Origin: Collinsella sp. AF02-46-1
GTDB taxonomy: Bacteria; Actinomycetota; Coriobacteriia; Coriobacteriales; Coriobacteriaceae
Direction: 5' to 3'
Length of the DNA: 21,931 nucleotides
NCBI GenBank assembly: GCA_934876235.1
Contig: CAKXKM010000008.1
Location: 18,850-40,780 of the forward strand
Position numbers and translations under genes: made by a program. The notes beneath the pieces are model-generated. The model searched no databases and had not been told where the DNA came from. It worked only from the letters and a program-made list of their open reading frames with translations. Below are positions 14,606 through 21,924 of this stretch, in pieces. How positions within the stretch are numbered: position 1 is the first letter of the stretch; every line of letters starts with the position of its first letter.

Positions 14606-15478
14606 GTGAACCGCGATTTCGCCTCATCGCTCATTCAGCTCAACAATACGTTCTATCGCGAGCACTCCGCCTCCTTCTCCGATACGCGCCAGGCACCGTG
14701 GCCCGGCTGGGTACGCACCATGGACATAGCGCTCGAGCAGCTCGACGTCGCCACGATCGAGCATCCCGTCCGCGTCTTCGATCTTGCCTGCGGCAACATG
14801 CGATTCGAGAACTTTGCCGCCGGCGGCGCACTTTCCGCCAAGGGCGTCGACGGCGCAAACCCCTCGGCAGACGCCAGTTGCCCGTTTGAGTTCTATGGTG
14901 TTGACTCGTGTCAGGATTTGGCTATCGATGCGCACGGTCACGCCCTGCGCATTCCCAACCTGCACTTCCAGGAACTCGACGTACTCGATGCCCTCATGAA
15001 GCTCAACCCCGCCGAGACACCCGACGTGCTTTTCGACGCCCCGCTCGCCGACATCTCGGTCTGCTTTGGCTTTATGCACCACGTGCCGTCGTGCGAGTAC
15101 CGCGTACGCGTGCTCGACGCCCTGGTGCGCCAGACGCGCCCAGGCGGCATCATCGCCATCAGCTTTTGGGAGTTTATGAACGACGAGCGCATGGCGCGCA
15201 AGGCCGTTCGCGCCGAAGCCCGCGCCGAGCTCACCCCGCCGTTTGAAAGTTACGATTCCGCGCAGTTTGAAGCCGGCGACCACCTCATTGGCTGGCAAAA
15301 CGACCGCCACGCCTACCGCTATTGCCATCACTTTGACGATCAGCAGATCACCGACCTGGTGCGCGGCGTGCGCACATTCTACAAGAGCGGCGAGGTCCCC
15401 GTGCGCGAGCTTGAGCGCTTCCATGCCGACGGTCGCAGCGGCGAGCTCAACCGTTACGTGATTCTCAAGCGCCTGTAG
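14606..15478 (+). CDS. Class I SAM methyltransferase resembling Trm9/ALKBH8
   Basis: The 290-residue product starts at GTG with GGAGGGAG 9 nt upstream; an earlier in-frame start lies over the promoter. The N-terminal FYREHSASFSDTRQAPWPGW (16-35) matches the FS-TR-x-x-PWP signature of the Trm9/ALKBH8 methyltransferase domain. VFDLACGNMRF (57-67) is SAM motif I. FGFMHHVPSCEYRVRVLDAL and RPGGIIAISFWEF match the HH...RPGG...W core of the same group. Trm9 methylates the carboxymethyl group that Elp3 places on wobble uridine. With elp3 2 kb away this function is attractive but inferred; a generic small-molecule methyltransferase remains possible. Confidence 0.8.
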   Translation: MNRDFASSLIQLNNTFYREHSASFSDTRQAPWPGWVRTMDIALEQLDVATIEHPVRVFDLACGNMRFENFAAGGALSAKGVDGANPSADASCPFEFYGVDSCQDLAIDAHGHALRIPNLHFQELDVLDALMKLNPAETPDVLFDAPLADISVCFGFMHHVPSCEYRVRVLDALVRQTRPGGIIAISFWEFMNDERMARKAVRAEARAELTPPFESYDSAQFEAGDHLIGWQNDRHAYRYCHHFDDQQITDLVRGVRTFYKSGEVPVRELERFHADGRSGELNRYVILKRL

Positions 15479-15550
15479 GCATCGGCGACTTGCCGCCGAG
15501 CCGCACCGCAACTTTCGGGCAAGCTATGCCCCACCCTTTTCAACCCATTG

Positions 15551-15576
15551 ATGGAACGTGCTGCCATGCGTTCCAT
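15551..15576 (+). promoter_or_regulatory. Inverted repeat ahead of the TrmB-like gene
   Basis: ATGGAACG (15551-15558) and CGTTCCAT (15569-15576) form perfect 8-bp arms around a 10-nt loop. They end 10 nt before the ribosome site AAGGAG (15587-15592). No T-run follows, so it is not a terminator. It could be an operator or a leader stem-loop. Confidence 0.35.
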
Positions 15577-15596
15577 ACTCATGATCAAGGAGCCTC

Positions 15597-16436
15597 ATGG
15601 GAGCCGTCCACGTTCGCACGCCTAAGAACTTTGTGCTCGAGGAGCGCCTGGAGCGCTACGCCGATGCGATTGAGACGAACCCCGAGGCCTATGCCGGAGA
15701 TTGGCGCGAGGCTTGCGCGCCAGTTGGCAGCAAGCCCTTCGAACACCTTCACCTGGATCTTGGCTGTGGCAAGGGAACGTACCTTGTAGAGCGCGCGGCC
15801 CACGAGCCAAACACCCTCTTTATCGGTATGGACCAGGAGCCCATCTGCATCGCCTATGCCGCACAGAAAATCTGCGAGCAGGAGCTGTCCAACGCACTCG
15901 TCCTGCCCCGAGGCGCCGCATCGCTGCCGCAGCTGTTTGCCGCAGGCGAGCTCGATGCCATTACCATTAACTTTCCCACGCCGCAGCCCAAGGCCAAGTA
16001 CGCCAAAAAACGACTCGTCCATGTCGACCATCTGATGCTCTACCGCCCGCTCTTTTCAGCCGGCGCCACCGTCACACTGCGAACCGACAGTAAGCCATTG
16101 CGCGACTACGCCCTGGGGCAGTTTGCCGCGGCCGGCTACGACACGCTTTGGGTAAGCGACGACGTCCGCCGCGACCATCCCGAGCATCCCGAGACCGAGT
16201 ACGAATGCCGCACGCGCGAGATGGGTGCCGTCGTCTATGGCATTTGCGCCACACCCGGCGCGCAGCCCAGCAATGAACAGCTCGCGGCGGGCCGCGCGCA
16301 GGAGCAAAGCCTTGCCTGCTACCTGCCCGAAAACCTCGATGAGCTCACCTATGTACCTCTGGGCATGGAAGAGGCCGTCGAGAACTTTAGAAACCGCGCC
16401 CGCAAAGGCAAGAAGCGCCTGCCGCAAGAGTCCTAG
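15597..16436 (+). CDS. trmB: TrmB-like tRNA (guanine-N7) methyltransferase, divergent
   Basis: The 279-residue product starts at ATG with AAGGAG 4 nt upstream. LDLGCGKG (53-60) is SAM motif I, and FIGMDQEP (75-82) carries the acidic residue of motif II. INFPTPQPKAKYAKKRL (124-140) aligns with the TrmB hallmark FxDPWPKKRHHKRRL, and LRTDS (161-165) with the family's TD motif. TrmB makes m7G46 in tRNA. The motif is altered here, with Thr in place of the Asp of DPWP and Gln in place of Trp. The C-terminal 60 residues extend beyond the usual core and end in a basic tail (RKGKKR). The family call is good; activity on G46 is less sure. Confidence 0.82.
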   Translation: MGAVHVRTPKNFVLEERLERYADAIETNPEAYAGDWREACAPVGSKPFEHLHLDLGCGKGTYLVERAAHEPNTLFIGMDQEPICIAYAAQKICEQELSNALVLPRGAASLPQLFAAGELDAITINFPTPQPKAKYAKKRLVHVDHLMLYRPLFSAGATVTLRTDSKPLRDYALGQFAAAGYDTLWVSDDVRRDHPEHPETEYECRTREMGAVVYGICATPGAQPSNEQLAAGRAQEQSLACYLPENLDELTYVPLGMEEAVENFRNRARKGKKRLPQES

Positions 16437-16503
16437 GGGCTTCTGATGGTCGCGGCGTCGGCAAACAAGCGCAAATTGGCGCCAGCGAACGGCCCTCAAA
16501 CCT

Positions 16504-16622
16504 AAGTGAGTAGACTTTTTTGCAATAGCCAGGCACAGCCCGCATAGCGAAACATAAAACCGCAGGTAGAACCCTTGCGTAAAAGTCATGTGCTCGCAAT
16601 ATCGCAAAAAGTCTACTCACTT
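16504..16622. repeat. MITE-like element with terminal inverted repeats
   Basis: AAGTGAGTAGACTTTTTTGC (16504-16523) and GCAAAAAGTCTACTCACTT (16604-16622) are inverted copies that differ only by one T in the run. They bound a 119-bp non-coding unit in the 309-base gap between the TrmB-like gene and the helicase. The interior shows no gene. No target-site duplication is obvious in the flanks (ACCT left, GGCT right). A miniature transposable element, a dispersed palindromic repeat or a long-loop RNA hairpin would all look like this. Confidence 0.55.
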
Positions 16623-16685
16623 GGCTAGCGACTACACTAAACGGCTGGGCAGAACGCCCATTTCCTGCATTTTCTTGCCTGCGAA

Positions 16686-16712
16686 CGCATCGATGCGACG
16701 CTACGCCATAAT
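16686..16712 (+). promoter_or_regulatory. Candidate helicase promoter with 12-bp palindrome
   Basis: CATAAT (16707-16712, 5/6 to the -10 consensus) lies 33 nt before the ATG at 16746. The perfect palindrome CGCATCGATGCG (16686-16697) covers most of where the -35 would be. No good -35 hexamer is present, so an activator- or repressor-controlled promoter is possible. Confidence 0.3.
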
Positions 16713-16745
16713 AGTTGGCGGACAATCGCGAGAGAAAGCAAACAC

Positions 16746-19427
16746 ATGGCACAGACCACGACAGATATCGCCGCCAGCACCGTCCCCGGTGCCGGAGCCG
16801 CCAGTTCATTCTCGGGCGGCACGGGAACCGAAGCCGAATTCGGCTCACTCGGTGCGCTCTCCCCCACCTGGTGGGAGCCCGAGGACGGCAGCGAGCCCGA
16901 ACCGTGGCTCACGCCCGACCAGGCCTTCGAGCGCTTCTTTGAATGGACGAGCGATCGCGGTATTGAGCTGTGGGACCACCAGGAAGAGGCCCTCATGGAT
17001 CTAGCCGCCGGCGATCACGTCATTCTGGGCACGCCGACCGGATCGGGCAAGTCGCTTGTCGCGCTGGGCATGCTCTTTATGGGCATGGCACAGGGCAAAC
17101 GCTGCTATTACACGGCCCCCATCAAGGCTCTGGTCAGCGAGAAGTTTTTCGACCTTGTGCAGGTGCTCGGCCGCGATAACGTCGGTATGATCACCGGCGA
17201 CACGCATATCAACACCAAGGCGCCCGTCATCTGCTGTACGGCAGAAATCCTCGCCAACGACGCACTACGCGAGGGCGAAGATGCCGATGTTGGCTGCGTC
17301 GCCATGGACGAGTTCCACTACTTTGCCGACCCCGATCGCGGTTGGGCCTGGCAGGTGCCGCTGCTCACCCTGCCTCACACGCAATTCATGCTCATGAGCG
17401 CCACGCTCGGCGATGTCACTGCCATCGCCGCCTCACTCGAGGAGCACACCGGCGCTGCTTGCGACTTGGTCGTCGACGCCCCGCGTCCTGTTCCGCTGAG
17501 TTACGACTATGTGACGACCTCCCTCGAGGGCACGGTCGAGCTCGCCATGCGCCGCGACGAGGCCCCACTCTATATCGTGCACTTTAGCCAGGATGCCGCA
17601 CTTGCGACGGCACAGTCGCTCGCCAATTTTGGCATTGCCAACAAGGAGCAGCGCGAGGCCATCAAGGAGGCGGCCAAGGGCACGAGCTTCTCGACGGCCT
17701 TCGGCAAAATCCTCAAGCGCTTGCTCGGATGCGGCGTCGGCGTGCACCATGCTGGCATGTTGCCGCGCTACCGCCTGCTGGTCGAGCGCTTGGCGCAGCA
17801 GGGCCTGCTACCCGTCATCTGCGGCACCGATACGCTCGGCGTCGGTATCAACGTGCCCATCCACACCGTGGTGCTCACCGCGCTCACCAAGTTCGATGGC
17901 TATAAGATGCGTCGTCTGCGCGCCCGCGAGTTCCATCAGATTGCCGGTCGTGCCGGCCGCTCGGGCTTCGATACCGAGGGCATGGTCATCGCCGAGGCAC
18001 CCGAGCACGAGATCGAGAATGCCAAGCTTATGGCCAAGGCGGGCGACGACCCCAAAAAGCTCCGCAAGATTAAAAAAAAGAAGGCCCCCGAGGGCTTTGT
18101 CACCTGGAACAAGCAGACGTTCGAGCGCCTGATCGAGACGCAGCCCGAGACACTCAAGCCGCGCCTGCGCATCACGCACTCCATGGTGATTAGCGTGGTC
18201 GAGCAGGGTGGCGATGCCCGAGCCCGCGTACACGACCTCATCGAGACGAGCCTGCAGACCCCCGAGGAAAAGGCTAAGCTCGAGGTTCGTGCCGACGAGA
18301 TCTTCGCCACGCTCATCGATTCCGGCGTCGTCGTGCGCACCGAGGTGCCGCCCGCACCCGACGCTCCGGCTGACGCCGCGCCGGACATCGACTACGCACT
18401 GACGGTCGACCTGCCCGAGGACTTTGCGCTCGACCAGCCGCTCTCGCCGTTTTTGCTTGCCGCGTTGGAGCTGCTCGATCCCGAGAGCGAGACCTATACC
18501 ATGGACCTGATCTCGATGGTCGAGGCAACGCTCGAGGATCCCAAGCAGGTGCTGCGCGCTCAGGAGCGCGCAGCGCGCGACCGCGCGATGGCCGAAATGA
18601 AGGCTGACGGCGTCGAATATGAGGAACGCCTGGAGCGCATCCAGGATGTCACCTACGAAAAACCGCTCGAGGACTTGCTCGACGCCGCCTTCGACAAGTA
18701 CTGCCAGGAAGTGCCCTGGGCAAACGACTACCAGCTCTCTCCCAAAAGCGTCCTGCGCGATATGCTGGAAAGCGCGAGCGATTTTAAGGGTTACATTCAA
18801 AAGCTCGGCATCGCCCGTTCCGAGGGCATTTTGCTGCGTTACCTGGCAGAGGCCTACCGTTCGCTCGACCGCACCGTGCCCATCGAGAAGCGCGACGAGC
18901 GTCTGCGCGACATTATCTCGTGGCTCGGCTTTGTGGTGCGCTCGGTGGACTCGAGCCTGGTGGACGAGTGGGAGAACGCCGGCAACCCGGCAGCCCTCGA
19001 TGCTGCGCCGCCGCAGGGCATCGACGAGGTCGTGGCGGACCGCCGCGGCTGCACGCTGTTGGTGCGCAACGCGCTCTTCCGCCGCGTGACCCTTGCCGCC
19101 CGCGAGCACGTTCGCGACCTGGGCGAGCTCGACGACGACTGGGGCATGAGCGAGATCCGCTGGCAAAAAGCACTCGACGCTTACCACGAGCAGCACGAGG
19201 AAATCCTCACCGACGGAGATGCCCGCAGCGCCGCGATGTTTTCCATCGACGAGTCCGACGAGAAGACCGCGCACGTATGGCACGTGCACCAGATCTTTGC
19301 TGACGAGGATGGCGACCACGATTTTGGCATCATGGGCGATGTCGATCTGGACGCCACGCAAGACGGCGGCGAGGTAATCTTCAAGAACTACCGTGTCGGC
19401 TTTATCGAGGACCTGCTCGAGGACTAG
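16746..19427 (+). CDS. Ski2-like DEAD/DEAH helicase with DUF3516 C-terminus
   Basis: This is an 893-residue superfamily 2 helicase. Motif I is GTPTGSGKS (95-103), motif II MDEFHYF (187-193, DEFH in place of DEVH/DExH) and motif III LMSAT (216-220). GTDTLGVGINVP and QIAGRAGRSG are motifs V and VI of Ski2-like enzymes. The long C-terminal half, with the KKKKAPEGFVTWNKQTF region and an acidic, helical end, matches the actinobacterial DUF3516 helicases. The first 40 residues are Gly/Ser/Thr-rich and probably disordered. The cellular role is not established; RNA processing or decay is suggested by the Ski2/Mtr4 relationship. The ribosome site is weak (GAGAGAAAG), and an efficient terminator follows. 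Confidence 0.88.
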   Translation: MAQTTTDIAASTVPGAGAASSFSGGTGTEAEFGSLGALSPTWWEPEDGSEPEPWLTPDQAFERFFEWTSDRGIELWDHQEEALMDLAAGDHVILGTPTGSGKSLVALGMLFMGMAQGKRCYYTAPIKALVSEKFFDLVQVLGRDNVGMITGDTHINTKAPVICCTAEILANDALREGEDADVGCVAMDEFHYFADPDRGWAWQVPLLTLPHTQFMLMSATLGDVTAIAASLEEHTGAACDLVVDAPRPVPLSYDYVTTSLEGTVELAMRRDEAPLYIVHFSQDAALATAQSLANFGIANKEQREAIKEAAKGTSFSTAFGKILKRLLGCGVGVHHAGMLPRYRLLVERLAQQGLLPVICGTDTLGVGINVPIHTVVLTALTKFDGYKMRRLRAREFHQIAGRAGRSGFDTEGMVIAEAPEHEIENAKLMAKAGDDPKKLRKIKKKKAPEGFVTWNKQTFERLIETQPETLKPRLRITHSMVISVVEQGGDARARVHDLIETSLQTPEEKAKLEVRADEIFATLIDSGVVVRTEVPPAPDAPADAAPDIDYALTVDLPEDFALDQPLSPFLLAALELLDPESETYTMDLISMVEATLEDPKQVLRAQERAARDRAMAEMKADGVEYEERLERIQDVTYEKPLEDLLDAAFDKYCQEVPWANDYQLSPKSVLRDMLESASDFKGYIQKLGIARSEGILLRYLAEAYRSLDRTVPIEKRDERLRDIISWLGFVVRSVDSSLVDEWENAGNPAALDAAPPQGIDEVVADRRGCTLLVRNALFRRVTLAAREHVRDLGELDDDWGMSEIRWQKALDAYHEQHEEILTDGDARSAAMFSIDESDEKTAHVWHVHQIFADEDGDHDFGIMGDVDLDATQDGGEVIFKNYRVGFIEDLLED

Positions 19428-19450
19428 CCGGGCGCAATGGGACGAAACAA

Positions 19451-19490
19451 AGCGGGGTCGCTGGCAACATCGCCAGCGGCCCCGCTTTTT
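19451..19490 (+). terminator. Strong intrinsic terminator after the DUF3516 helicase
   Basis: AGCGGGG (19451-19457) and CGCTGGC (19459-19465) pair with GCCAGCG (19472-19478) and CCCCGCT (19480-19486), with one T/G wobble between the helices. The loop is AACATC and the stem runs into TTTTT (19486-19490). It lies between two convergent genes. On the minus strand the stem is followed by TTGTTTCG, so weak bidirectional action is possible. Confidence 0.88.
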
Positions 19491-19507
19491 GCGCGATACG
19501 CTATCCC

Positions 19508-21265
19508 CTACTCGGCATCCTCGACCTCATACGAATCCGCCTCGGCTGGCTCATCGTTCGTCTCTGTCGCGGCCCCGCGCGCCTCGTCAAACGCTGCTTT
19601 CATGGTCTTGTTGCCCCACGTGAGCTTGCGAATGGTAAGATCGTCGGCTTTCTTGTTGGCAAGGCGCAGATTGTTCTCGGAGGACAGCAACGCCTCCTTG
19701 GTTTTCTGCAGATGGCTAATCGTCTTGTCGATCTCATCGATTGCCGTTTGGAACTTGCGGCTCGCGATCTCGTAGTTGCGGCCGAAATCGTTCTTGAACT
19801 TCTCCATCTTGGCTTCGAAGTTCGTGACATCGATATTCTGCTGCTTGTACTCCGCCAGCTCCTGCTTATAGCGAAGCGAACCCATGGCGGCATTGCGTAG
19901 CAGCGTAATGATGGGAATGAAGAACTGCGGGCGGATCACATACATCTTCTCGTAGCGATAGCTCACGTCCACGATTCCCGCGTTGTAAAGCTCGCTCTCG
20001 GGCTCGAGCAGCGTGCAGAGCACCGCGTACTCACAGCCTTTCTGGCGACGATCGTGATCGAGTTTCTTAAAGAAGTCCTCGTTTTTATGCGTGGTCGCGG
20101 TCTCGTCGTGCTCGTTTTTCATCTCGAACATAATCGAAATGACCTCGTTGCCGCTCGCGTCGCGCTCACGGAAAATGAAGTCTCCCTTGGTGCCCTCGGA
20201 TGCATCGTTATCTTTCTCGAAGTACGCATTGGGAAACGCCGTCATGCGCAGACGGTTAAACTCGGTCTCGCAGTGCTGCTCGAGCGACTCGCCCACCATC
20301 TTGGTGGACAGGCGAACCTTCATATCCTTAAGGCGCTCAATCTCTTCATCCTTGTAGCGAATCAGGTCATCGCTCGCGCGCTTGGCCTGCGCAAGCTCGA
20401 GCTCGTGTGCCGCCTTGGCTTGCTCCTCGCGAGAATCGCGCACCGCCAGCTCGCTCGTCAGTTTGGCACGTGCCTCATCGCGCTCTCGCTCCGCCGCGGC
20501 GACCGCCTCTGACAGGTTCATTTTTGCCATCAGTTCCTGCTCGCGCAGCTGGGCACGCAGGCCCTCGGCCTCTTGCTCGGACTGAGCCTTTGCGGCGGAA
20601 AACTTCTCTTGCACCTTCGCGCGATAGTCAGTAAGCGCGCGCTCGGCCTCGCTGCGAGCGGCATCGAGCTCACGCTGCGACTCTGCCGCGGCAGCGGCAA
20701 GCGCCATCTCCTGGGCCTTGTCCGCCGCGGCGATCCTGGCCTGCAGCTCGGCAATCTGAGCGTCGCGCGCGGACAGGTCGTTTTGAGCAGCATTGCGTGC
20801 CGCCGCCTCGGCAAGCCTGGCTTCATCATCTTTGCGCTCCAACTGCGCACGTAAATTGTCGATCTCGCGCTGAAGCTCGGCATTCTCCTTTTGAGCATCG
20901 GAACGAGCCTCAACCGCCGCGCGCTGACTTGCACTCTCGCGCTCTGCGGCAGCGCCTTCGAGCTTGGCGCGCAGCTCGGCAAGCTCAGCGTCGCGCTTGG
21001 CAACCTCTTGTGCCAGCTGCTGAGCTGCAGCGTTCTTCTGCTCGACAAGCTGAGCGTCGCGCTGAGACTCTGCCTTTTGCAAAGCAGCCGTCGAGCGCGA
21101 GCGCTCAAGCTCCAGTGCCTGCTCGCCCTCGCGCTGGACCGCCTTCACGCGCTCATCCAGGTCGCGCGAGAACTCGGCATCGCGCACCTGCTTGACGATA
21201 TCCGCATAGCCGGACGCATCGACCTTAAAAACTTCGCCACAATGCGGGCACTTGATCTCGTTCAT
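19508..21265 (-). CDS. DUF2130 coiled-coil protein with nuclease-like core
   Basis: The 585-residue product has GAGGAG 8 nt before its ATG. CPHCG (6-10) is half of a zinc-ribbon-like knuckle. Residues of about 25-315 are an Ala/Glu/Arg/Gln heptad-rich coiled coil. The DUF2130 domain follows (about 325-470), then a second helical region (about 465-545) and an acidic tail. Within DUF2130, E330/E335, D362 (TKGDFIF) and E381-M-K383 (IMFEMKNE) are spaced like the catalytic residues of PD-(D/E)XK nucleases. RmuC-type proteins have a comparable coiled-coil-plus-nuclease layout. DNA processing is therefore a reasonable guess; no activity is established. It stands alone, convergent to the helicase. 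Confidence 0.86.
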   Translation of the reverse strand: MNEIKCPHCGEVFKVDASGYADIVKQVRDAEFSRDLDERVKAVQREGEQALELERSRSTAALQKAESQRDAQLVEQKNAAAQQLAQEVAKRDAELAELRAKLEGAAAERESASQRAAVEARSDAQKENAELQREIDNLRAQLERKDDEARLAEAAARNAAQNDLSARDAQIAELQARIAAADKAQEMALAAAAAESQRELDAARSEAERALTDYRAKVQEKFSAAKAQSEQEAEGLRAQLREQELMAKMNLSEAVAAAERERDEARAKLTSELAVRDSREEQAKAAHELELAQAKRASDDLIRYKDEEIERLKDMKVRLSTKMVGESLEQHCETEFNRLRMTAFPNAYFEKDNDASEGTKGDFIFRERDASGNEVISIMFEMKNEHDETATTHKNEDFFKKLDHDRRQKGCEYAVLCTLLEPESELYNAGIVDVSYRYEKMYVIRPQFFIPIITLLRNAAMGSLRYKQELAEYKQQNIDVTNFEAKMEKFKNDFGRNYEIASRKFQTAIDEIDKTISHLQKTKEALLSSENNLRLANKKADDLTIRKLTWGNKTMKAAFDEARGAATETNDEPAEADSYEVEDAE

Positions 21266-21323
21266 AGCAGCTCCTCGATGGACGCAAATTTCAACCGCCT
21301 ACACTCTACCGCGCCGCACGGAC

Positions 21324-21358
21324 AAAAAAGGCGCCGCTGCCATAATGGCAACGGCGCC
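21324..21358 (-). terminator. Minus-strand intrinsic terminator lacking its gene
   Basis: GGCGCCG (21330-21336) and TGCCAT (21338-21343) pair with ATGGCA (21345-21350) and CGGCGCC (21352-21358). On the minus strand the stem is followed by six T (21329-21324), so it stops transcription arriving from the right. No minus-strand gene lies there in the window. The insertion sequence begins 23 nt further on. Confidence 0.75.
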
Positions 21359-21387
21359 AGAACCACCACAAAGGTGCCTGTGAACTG

Positions 21388-21420
21388 CCTCCCATTTCTT
21401 GGACATCGGGAAATGGGAGG
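21388..21420 (+). other. Hairpin covering the orfA ribosome site
   Basis: CCTCCCATTTC (21388-21398) and GAAATGGGAGG (21410-21420) are perfect 11-bp arms around an 11-nt loop. The right arm contains the GGGAGG ribosome site, 6 nt before the ATG. RNA read through from outside the element would carry both arms and hide the site. Confidence 0.75.
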
Positions 21421-21426
21421 TTTTCC

Positions 21427-21924
21427 ATGAGTATAGACCTCAGGGTGAAGCACGACCTGGAGTCCAGGAGGCGGGCCGTCGAGCTCTTCGACGCCGGCGT
21501 CGGCTGCAAGCCGGCGGCCGAGGCCCTGTCCGTCCCCCGCGAGACCGTGAGAGAATGGCAGTGGGTATACCGGGCGTTCGGAAGCGAGGCGCTGCTGTCC
21601 ATGGGCGGGAAACAATCCAGGTACACATTCGAGCAGAGGGTCGCCGCGGCGTCGGCCGTGGTCGACGGCGGGATGGCGAAGACCGACGCCATGGCCGAGT
21701 TCGGGATCAGGTCGAAATCCCCGCTGGAGCGCTGGTGCAGGCTCTACCGCGAGGGCGGCGCCGAGGCGCTGCGGCCCGGACCGAAGGGCAGGCCGAGGGG
21801 GTCGAGGTCGAAACCCCGGGCCCGCACCCGCGAGCAGGAGCTCGAGGAGCGCTGCCGCAGGCTCGAGGCTGAGGCCGCCTCCCTAAAAAAATTGCGCGCC
21901 CTGGTCGAGCGGGACGTGCTCTGA
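21427..21924 (+). CDS. IS150-like transposase OrfA, DNA-binding subunit
   Basis: The 165-residue product has two helix-turn-helix units. The first is at about residues 14-58 (RRAVELFDAGVGCKPAAEAL, then SVPRETVREW) and the second at about 66-112 (YTFEQRVAAASAVVDGG, then EFGIRSKSPLERW). A basic Gly/Pro/Arg linker (about 116-137) and a leucine-zipper-like C-terminal helix follow. This is the InsJ-type layout of IS150 OrfA, which binds the terminal repeats. OrfA ends at TGA 21922-21924. An A7 run near its end probably allows -1 frameshifting into OrfB, whose coding sequence runs off the window. The GC-rich CGG/AGG-type Arg codons differ from the CGC-rich neighbours, which fits a mobile origin. 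Confidence 0.88.
   Translation: MSIDLRVKHDLESRRRAVELFDAGVGCKPAAEALSVPRETVREWQWVYRAFGSEALLSMGGKQSRYTFEQRVAAASAVVDGGMAKTDAMAEFGIRSKSPLERWCRLYREGGAEALRPGPKGRPRGSRSKPRARTREQELEERCRRLEAEAASLKKLRALVERDVL
21885..21891 (+). other. A7 slippery site for OrfA/OrfB frameshifting
   Basis: Seven A residues are read as CTA-AAA-AAA-TTG in the OrfA frame, 30 nt before its stop. A -1 slip gives a frame without stops to the window end. IS3-family elements use such A-runs to make the OrfAB transposase. Confidence 0.65.

Noticed and set aside
15517..15536. Possible terminator GGGCA/TGCCC after the Trm9-like gene
   Set aside because: The stem is only 5 bp, and only CACCCTTTT follows. It is too weak to call.
16056..16607. 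Minus-strand open frame running from the MITE-like repeat into the TrmB-like gene
   Set aside because: Most of it is antisense to the TrmB-like gene, and the rest is repeat sequence without a convincing start.
17808..19361. Long minus-strand open frame (517 codons) opposite the DUF3516 helicase
   Set aside because: It is a shadow of GC-rich coding DNA. The plus strand encodes a clear Ski2-like protein over the same bases.
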